Program-made: the position numbers and the translations under genes
Shown: positions 15,024 to 19,283 of the stretch, one piece after another
How the letters are laid out: every line of letters begins with the position of its first letter
Position numbering within the stretch: position 1 is the first letter of the stretch
The notes under the pieces: generated by a model
The model's input: only the letters and a program-made list of their open reading frames with translations
Told to the model about the DNA's origin: nothing
Databases searched by the model: none
Assembly (NCBI GenBank): GCA_934635045.1
Contig: CAKTZA010000068.1
Location: 1-19,283 of the forward strand
DNA length: 19,283 bases
Source of the DNA: an uncultured Kiritimatiellota bacterium
Lineage (GTDB): Bacteria > Verrucomicrobiota > Kiritimatiellia > RFP12 > UBA1067
Direction: 5' to 3'

Positions 15024-15338
15024 ATGGCAGTTCTTGCTTGGATAAAGAGCCGAAAGCTGTTTTTGAAAATTCAGGAAGGGGTAGGCGAGAACATCTCTGA
15101 AGATGATGTCGCTGATGGTATGACCGATTATGTCTTGTGGTCAACATTCGGCCCTGAATGCATTGACATGGATGAAGTACTTGCCATGAACCATATAGAC
15201 GGAGGTATGATGATGTTTAAAGTAAGAACTTCCGCTATAGAGTCATTGCCGGAATGTTATGCTTCCGCTTTTGACAAGCCATACGTTAAAACAGATGTGA
15301 TAGTTCTGCTTAATGATGAGGACAACCGCGTATGGTGA
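15024..15338 (+). CDS. Uncharacterised 104-aa protein of the defence cluster
   Basis: I do not recognise this protein. It begins only 2 bases after the mrr stop, so it is almost certainly co-transcribed. It starts MAVLAWIKSRKLFLKIQEGV, is acidic overall, has no signal peptide or membrane segment, and carries a Met-rich GGMMMF stretch near the middle. Codon use matches its AT-rich neighbours. Position suggests a partner of Mrr or of the SEFIR gene, such as an immunity or specificity factor, but that is inference only. Confidence 0.6.
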   Translation: MAVLAWIKSRKLFLKIQEGVGENISEDDVADGMTDYVLWSTFGPECIDMDEVLAMNHIDGGMMMFKVRTSAIESLPECYASAFDKPYVKTDVIVLLNDEDNRVW

Positions 15339-15386
15339 ACGCAAGTTCAACGTATCGATAAATATCAAGTCAAGGGAGTTCTCCTG

Positions 15387-16046
15387 ATGCCAACCGTTCC
15401 AAATTCTGAAAGTAAGAACAAAGGACGTATCACTCATCCTAAAGTATTCGTATCCTACTCCTGGACGAGTAAAGACCGAGCCATCGCACTTGCAGATCGG
15501 TTAATGTCGAATGGTGTGCAAGTAGTCATCGATGTATATGATTTGAAGGAAGGCATGGACAAGTATGCCTTTATGCAGAAGCAGTTGTCAGCCGCTTCCA
15601 CCGAAGGGGTGTTGCGCATGACTATTACCATCATATCGTTCTCCTTTAAGCGTGGCTTGCCAGAAGACCTCACAGGCAATGGCGGTGGCTTCGTATTCGA
15701 TTGCCGAGCCATGCCAAACCCATTCTGGGACGAGACTCTGCGTGGCTATACGGGGCGCGACAAGTTCGTGGTTGATTTCTTTGCCCGTTTCCCGAAGATG
15801 GTCGAACCATTCCTTGGTGCGGTCGAGACGCTTGTCCGTCAGTCAATCACCGAGTACCTCAAAGATGGCCGCGCCCTCTTCCAGGTTGCTTTCGGCTGTA
15901 CTGGCGGACAACACCGTTCCGTGTACTTCGCCGAGCGGATGGCTGAGCGGTTGTCTGGCATTGATGACGTTGAGATTGAAGTCGCCCACACGGCAATGCC
16001 ATACTGGAAGACCAACCACGTCAGGGAGAGGAGAATGGTATGTTGA
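15387..16046 (+). CDS. Truncated SEFIR domain fused to RapZ C-terminal domain
   Basis: A 219-aa chimera. Residues about 14-70 are the N-terminal part of a SEFIR (TIR-like) domain: HPKVFVSYSWTSKDRAIALA, then VVIDVYDLKEGMDKYAFMQK. The homology stops there, well short of a full domain. From M78 (ATG 15618) the protein is the RapZ C-terminal domain: ISFSFKRGLPED, FVFDCRAMPNPFWDETLRGY and GCTGGQHRSVYFAERMAERL, the conserved GCTGG-HRSV signature of the part of RapZ that binds small RNA and glucosamine-6-phosphate. AAGGGG before ATG 15618 could start the RapZ part alone (142 aa). AAGGGAG (15372-15378) serves the SEFIR start. Base composition rises in GC across the join, so fusion of an imported truncated gene to a resident one is likely. 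Confidence 0.8.
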   Translation: MPTVPNSESKNKGRITHPKVFVSYSWTSKDRAIALADRLMSNGVQVVIDVYDLKEGMDKYAFMQKQLSAASTEGVLRMTITIISFSFKRGLPEDLTGNGGGFVFDCRAMPNPFWDETLRGYTGRDKFVVDFFARFPKMVEPFLGAVETLVRQSITEYLKDGRALFQVAFGCTGGQHRSVYFAERMAERLSGIDDVEIEVAHTAMPYWKTNHVRERRMVC

Positions 16047-16089
16047 TGCGGCTTTTTGCCATTGAGCAGGCAAAGGAACGATTGGGCGA

Positions 16090-16095
16090 TATGAT
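16090..16095 (+). promoter_or_regulatory. Probable -10 box of the GH9 pseudogene
   Basis: TATGAT, 9 bases before the ATG at 16105. It lacks the TGn extension of the other promoters, so support is weaker, but the spacing to the start codon is the same. Confidence 0.45.
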
Positions 16096-16104
16096 ATCTT
16101 GCGA

Positions 16105-17225
16105 ATGATTGGCAACGAAAGGGAAAAGGGCAGGCGCGGCCTTTGGCTCGTGGTGCTGGCGCTGGGCGCGGGGATCGTTGCTGCGGGCGCGTTCGTCCTT
16201 GTCCGTCCGTTCGGTCCGTCGCCGCAGGATGGCGTGTGGCGCGTCTCATCCCCCGAACCGCGACTTGTCGTCGTCCAGGCGGACTTCACCGCCGTTGAAC
16301 GTACACGGGATGCGCGAGTACTCGGTCTTGTGCGTCGCATCGCGCCTCGGCGGCTCTGGACGTGCGCGGCCCGTCTCCAGAAGTGGCGGCGTCCGGCCTG
16401 GGAGGCGAAGTTGCGTGAACCCGCCGACTGGCGGATTGTCGGGGCGCAGTTGTCGCGTCTCGGATTCTGGAAGGGCGCAACTGGGCAGACGCGGTTTGTG
16501 GATGGCGACGGCCGTACCCATCCCGTCTACGGCGCGGATGTCCTCTACACGATTTTCCTTGAGCTGGACCGTCCGCTGAAGGACGGCGACATGGTTTCAT
16601 TCACTACGCCGTTCGGCAACGTCTTGCGTTTCGTGCGACAGGAGGACTGTCCGACACCGTTCATCAAGGTGAATCAAGTCGGTTATTCGCCACGCGCCAC
16701 ACATCGCTACACCTATCTCGGCGGCTGGCTTGGGACGCTCGGCGCGTGGGCGCCGTCCGAGACGGCGTCGCGCTTCGCGGTCATTGACGCCGAGACGCGG
16801 CGGACTATGCGGCGGGCAAAGACACTTCTTCCGGCTTCTTCACGGCGGACGGACGACGGGTGGCGGTTTCGCATTTCGACATCATCCGCCGCAACACCGA
16901 CTGGACGGCCGCGCCGGAATCCTTTCCCGGCGGCTGGCATGACGCGGCTGACTACGACCGCCGTCCGCAGCACCTGTCCATCGTCGCCGACCTCGCGGCT
17001 CTCGCTCTCGTCAAGGGAGCGGACGGTCTGGGACCCGTTCTCGACGAGGCGGACTGGGAGCTCAACCATCTCCGTCTCGCCCAAACGGTGGACGGCGGTG
17101 TTGGCACGTGGATCGAGACGACGCGGCATCCGGTCGAAGTGGAGGGCATGCCGTCCGAGGACACGCTTCCGTATGCGCTCGCCCGTCCGACGCGCCGTTC
17201 GTCGCTCGCCTACGCGTCCGCGCGG
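16105..17225 (+). pseudogene. Frameshifted, truncated family 9 glycoside hydrolase
   Basis: The gene begins with a membrane anchor or signal (RGLWLVVLALGAGIVAAGAF), followed by an immunoglobulin-like cellulase N-terminal domain (PFIKVNQVGYSPRATHRYTY). Around 16785-16805 the coding frame shifts. The continuation in another frame reads SGFFTADGRRVAV, then PGGWHDAADYDRRPQHLSIV with the GH9 Asp motif, and DEADWELNHLRLAQTVDGGV. Recognisable sequence ends near LPYALARPTRRSSLAYA at about 17215, after some 130 residues of the catalytic domain, which normally exceeds 400. The gene thus lacks its C-terminal catalytic acid and is dead unless the shift is a sequence error, which would not restore the missing 3' end. 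It probably once encoded an exported or membrane-bound plant-polysaccharide hydrolase. Confidence 0.8.
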
Positions 17226-17305
17226 TCGCCCCGACGAGCTGCCGGGCCACTGGGCCTTGCCGTAGGCGTGGGTTGGGCCATGCCCCAAATCTCATCGGTT
17301 TCGTT

Positions 17306-17497
17306 TCACCGTGGAATTACCACCTCAACGTCACCGACGGCATAGCAGGCGACTTCGGATTCGTTGAAGACGAAATGCCAGCCGTCCTTGGCCAGATAGA
17401 AGTTGTCGTGTGGCTTGACCTCGCCTTGCAAGGCGTCCTTGCCGATCTTCGTGACGACGGCATCATGCAGTCGCTTTTTCAGTGCGGCACGATAAGA
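17306..17497 (-). pseudogene. DUF3298-like C-terminal fragment
   Basis: The minus strand reads RAALKKRLHDAVVTKIGKDA, then HDNFYLAKDGWHFVFNESEV and ACYAVGDVEVVIPR followed by TGA. The pattern of a Phe/Tyr-rich strand, then E(I/V)A-YA-G---V-IP at the very end, is the C-terminus of DUF3298 (RsiV/PdaC-like) proteins, usually exported. No start is present: an in-frame TGA at 17500-17498 cuts it off. It continues in the same frame as the ORF on its 5' side. I call it a remnant. Confidence 0.6.
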
Positions 17498-17782
17498 TCA
17501 TGCGAGCCGTGTTAAGGCATCCGTAAATTTCTTTGACATCTTCGCGACAATTGTTGCAATTTCCCAAAGCATCTCGCCTCCCGTTTGGGTCTTCGCGGCC
17601 TCAAACATTTCGTTCCCCACTGACACGACGAGCCATCGCTTCTCCCTGATGTACTCCGTTTTCCATGAAGGTGACAAATATTTGAACTCGCCCTCGTCCG
17701 CATCGCCGATGCCAAAGGTGAGGATGTCGGTCGCAATTTCGCCATGGCAGAAGCGAGCGAATTCATCAGCTTTAAACCACAC
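17498..17782 (-). CDS. Unrecognised 94-aa ORF, probably a gene fragment
   Basis: GTG at 17782 gives MWFKADEFARFCHGEIATDI, ending TDALTRLA at TGA 17500-17498. The frame stays open upstream to 17827 (KKQVGTRERCLEV), but without a start codon, so the N-terminus may be lost. It has protein-like composition, no signal peptide and no membrane segment. The DUF3298-like tail lies directly downstream in the same frame beyond the single stop. Function unknown. Confidence 0.45.
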   Translation of the reverse strand: MWFKADEFARFCHGEIATDILTFGIGDADEGEFKYLSPSWKTEYIREKRWLVVSVGNEMFEAAKTQTGGEMLWEIATIVAKMSKKFTDALTRLA

Positions 17783-17830
17783 TTCTAGACAGCGCTCCCG
17801 CGTGCCGACTTGTTTTTTTCTCAGGTTTCA

Positions 17831-18039
17831 CTTATGCCATCGATGCGTTGGACGCAAAGGCAGACGGATTTCTCCCGTCTGACGGCATGAAGTATACCAT
17901 ATTTCGCCACTCGTGTGGAAAGTCGGTCACTTCACGCCGCGCCCCTGCGTTTCCCTTCGCGGCAAAATCGTCTCCGACCTCGCCACAACACCAACTCGTC
18001 CGCCACTGCGGATTCTTACGCGGGAAATTAAGATAGCGA
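17831..18039. other. Intergenic debris, no supported gene
   Basis: Short ORFs exist on both strands but none looks convincing. A 7-bp inverted repeat CAGACGG/CCGTCTG (17861-17867 and 17875-17881) could form a hairpin but has no T-tract on either side. A TGGTATACT element on the minus strand near 17900 resembles the window's promoters and sits 2 bases before an 18-codon ORF. Confidence 0.3.
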
Positions 18040-18137
18040 CTATGCCGCAACGGCCGTTTCGGAGTTCAATACGGACGCTAACATCGTAACGCCGTGTTCG
18101 GTAAAAGCGTACGGCAAGTACCGAACTCCGCCTCGTT

Positions 18138-18162
18138 TTGAGGTCGCAAATTGCGACCTCAA
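18138..18162. repeat. 12-bp inverted repeat within the ORF6N fragment
   Basis: TTGAGGTCGCAA and its exact complement separated by a single A. It coincides with codons for the conserved LRSQFATS segment. A 14-base part (GTCGCAAATTGCGA) also occurs at 13986-13999 near the end of the DUF1016 gene, in a slightly imperfect inverted repeat. Confidence 0.6.
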
Positions 18163-18247
18163 ACTCTCAATGCTTTTGCTCTGCCATATGCGAAAGCCGC
18201 ACAGCGTGCCGTCGCGCTGGGGCCATTTCCCTTTCAATTCTGAGAAA

Positions 18248-18256
18248 TGATATAAT
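18248..18256 (+). promoter_or_regulatory. Extended -10 promoter of the sigma-factor remnant
   Basis: TGA plus TATAAT (18251-18256). The ATG at 18273 lies 16 bases downstream, allowing a short leader of about 9 bases, longer than at the other promoters here. Confidence 0.65.
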
Positions 18257-18272
18257 TGCCGCACTCATCACC

Positions 18273-18650
18273 ATGCTGCAGACAACAGAGACATTGATCG
18301 CGGGGCTTGCCGCGAACGACGAGACGCGCTGGGCGCGGTTCTACCGCGACTACGCGCCGTACATCGAGAACACGCTGCTCGACAACACGCCGCTTTCGCC
18401 TTCGGACGTCGAGGACGTCATCCACGAGACGCTGGTCGCGCTCGTCGCCATCATGCCCGCCTACCGCCATGACCGTGCGGGGAAGGGCGCATTCCACTCG
18501 TTCGTCCTCAAAATCGCGCAGAACAAGGCCTACGACCTCCTGCGTCGGAGGACGCGCGCGCAGAACCGCCACGCGGCGTTCGCCGCCGACCCCGCCGCCG
18601 GGCCGTCCGCCGCCGTCGAGCCGAGCTTCGCGCTCGAAATGTCCGCCGTT
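18273..18650 (+). pseudogene. ECF-type sigma factor, region 2 only
   Basis: From ATG 18273 the frame encodes MLQTTETLIAGLAANDETRW, then WARFYRDYAPYIENTLLDN, DVEDVIHETLVALVAIM and HSFVLKIAQNKAYDLLRRRT. This is sigma region 2, which binds core RNA polymerase and the -10 element. After about residue 125 (SFALEMSAVC) similarity ends and no region 4 helix-turn-helix follows. The frame itself stays open to the window end without a stop, running through non-coding-looking DNA and the second palindrome, so the protein is truncated or mis-joined rather than stopped. A complete member would be about 180-200 aa. Confidence 0.7.
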
Positions 18651-18675
18651 TGCCTGGCGCATCCTCATCCGGGAC

Positions 18676-18912
18676 ATGACCTGCTCGCTGCCGACGTTGC
18701 GCTGCCACTCGCTCGACACCGTCCGACGCGCATTGGCCGTGCTGGGGTTTCTTTCGTACGCGCGTATTCTGGCGGCGCTCGTCGTTCTGCTCGTCCTCGT
18801 TGTCGGCATCGTCGCCTACTGCCGCCCGAAATGGGAAGCGTTGCCCGTAAATGCCGGCCAACGATGTGTGATCCGGATGGAGGGCATGGAACGAGAACGC
18901 AATGGAACGTAA
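18676..18912 (+). other. ORF with one membrane helix, probable remnant
   Basis: A 78-aa reading frame in a different phase from the sigma factor. It contains the strong hydrophobic helix ARILAALVVLLVLVVGIVAY followed by a basic segment (CRPKWEALPV). It may be a piece of a membrane protein joined to the sigma remnant near 18650. No ribosome site or promoter is evident and I do not recognise it. Confidence 0.3.
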
Positions 18913-19130
18913 GTTGCCTTGCCGAAAGAAGGGCATTGCACGTATCTGGGCCCTTTCGTCTCGAATCCAGGGCCGGAACCCTACCGCAAGCCGGGGGAGG
19001 CGCGCTTCTCCGCCGTAGGCGGTCGCCCATAGGCCGATCAGGTGGCGGGCCCATCTCGAAGGGCGGCACGTGCCGTCTGGCGAGTGCGCAGGCGCGGAGA
19101 CAAACGGCCTTGTGCGTTCACGGGCGGCAG

Positions 19131-19160
19131 TACCCTCGCATTTATATAAATGCGAGGGTA
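19131..19160. repeat. Perfect 30-bp palindrome (copy 2)
   Basis: Arms of 15 bases with no spacer, core TCGCATTTATATAAATGCGA as in copy 1 at 12594-12623. Of 30 positions only the pair flanking the core differs (T/A in copy 1, C/G here), a compensating change that keeps pairing perfect. It ends 9 bases before the TGG of the ArsR-like gene's promoter. Confidence 0.9.
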
Positions 19161-19169
19161 GGCGGAATT

Positions 19170-19178
19170 TGGTATCAT
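19170..19178 (+). promoter_or_regulatory. Extended -10 promoter of the ArsR-like gene
   Basis: TGG plus TATCAT (19173-19178), preceded by GGAATT. The ATG at 19186 is 7 bases after the -10, so the mRNA is expected to be leaderless. The palindrome directly upstream occupies where a -35 or operator would be. Confidence 0.65.
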
Positions 19179-19185
19179 ATCCGAC

Positions 19186-19283
19186 ATGGAGAAGAATCAA
19201 CTCAAACCAACGCTTTGGCGGACGGCGCGGGCCTTGGCCAACCCGGACCGACTGAACCTGATGTACCTTGTCGCAAACGCGAA
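19186..19283 (+). CDS. ArsR-like winged-helix regulator, 5' part only
   Basis: The first 32 residues before the window ends. LWRTARALANPDRLNLMYLV matches the first helices of ArsR/SmtB-type winged-helix proteins, which often begin with an 'ALANPTRLRLL' helix. The DNA-binding helix and any metal site lie outside the window, so ligand and exact family cannot be given. Confidence 0.6.
   Translation, partial: MEKNQLKPTLWRTARALANPDRLNLMYLVANA

Larger units (their letters stand above)
18040..18264 (-). pseudogene. ORF6N-domain fragment
   Basis: The minus strand contains SLRSQFATSKRGGVRYLPYA followed by FTEHGVTMLASVLNSETAV, a diagnostic stretch of the ORF6N (KilA-N related) DNA-binding domain found in phage and mobile-element regulators. 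Only about 45 residues of the domain remain. It ends at TAG right after the SVLNS helix, and the first 30 residues do not resemble the family. The N-terminal half and the C-terminal domain are both missing. It is evidence that phage-like or mobile DNA passed through this locus. Confidence 0.7.

Noticed and set aside
17832..18050. A 72-codon minus-strand ORF
   Set aside because: No ribosome site, no recognisable domain, uneven composition. Could be another fragment but cannot be supported.
18143..18156. Shared 14-mer with 13986-13999 as an att-type direct repeat
   Set aside because: A single 14-base repeat is expected by chance about once in a window this size, and both copies lie inside coding-like sequence. 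Mentioned only as weak support for a shared origin.
18913..19130. Possible structured RNA in a GC-rich, gene-free stretch
   Set aside because: Several short complementary blocks exist, as expected in GC-rich DNA, but no known RNA family features or promoter were found.

Overview
The window is a GC-rich, densely coded bacterial chromosome segment (about 3.2-12.3 kb, plus the type II secretion genes at 1.1-3.2 kb) joined to a clearly AT-richer accessory stretch (about 12.6-15.6 kb) and a stretch of broken genes (about 16.1-19.1 kb). No rRNA, tRNA or CRISPR array was seen. Type II secretion pseudopilins, a monofunctional HisB, the MEP-pathway kinase IspE, a rhamnulokinase and a very uniform TGnTATAAT promoter element fit an anaerobic gut-type bacterium of the PVC group, possibly Kiritimatiellota. 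That placement is inference; no marker gene proves it.

Layout. (1) 153-3250: a Fic-domain protein with an inhibitory motif and a C-terminal winged helix is fused in frame to a GspJ-like prepilin, followed by a 4-bp-overlapping GspK-like pseudopilin. (2) 3274-8198: a tight plus-strand run of cysS, a thioredoxin, a Cof-type HAD phosphatase, an exported C39-like cysteine peptidase and ispE. (3) 8211-9517: hisB and hisA, with their own promoter overlapping the ispE stop codon. (4) 9529-10773, minus strand: an M16 zinc peptidase. It is divergent from rhaB (10836-12257), with two facing promoters in a 62-bp gap. (5) 12258-12938: a gene-poor junction holding a perfect 42-bp palindrome and a promoter with no obvious adjacent start codon. 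(6) 12939-15617: a defence-type cluster of a DUF1016/YhcG nuclease, an Mrr-type restriction endonuclease, an unrecognised 104-aa protein and a SEFIR (TIR-like) domain that is cut short and runs in frame into a RapZ C-terminal domain. (7) 16105-18912: debris, namely a frameshifted and truncated family 9 glycoside hydrolase, a minus-strand DUF3298-like tail, an unrecognised minus-strand ORF, an ORF6N fragment and an ECF-type sigma factor missing its region 4. (8) 19131-19283: a second copy of the palindrome, then a promoter and the start of an ArsR-like regulator.

Two patterns cut across the genes. First, promoters of the form TGnTATAAT with no visible -35 box lie only 7-11 bases before the ATG of most first genes (fic, cysS, hisB, M16, rhaB, the ArsR-like gene), so their transcripts should be leaderless or nearly so. 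Genes inside operons instead use Shine-Dalgarno sites or overlapping stops and starts. Second, the accessory segment is bracketed by two near-identical palindromes (12587-12628 and 19131-19160) that differ by one paired, compensating change. Gene fusions and truncations cluster where AT-rich imported DNA meets GC-rich DNA.
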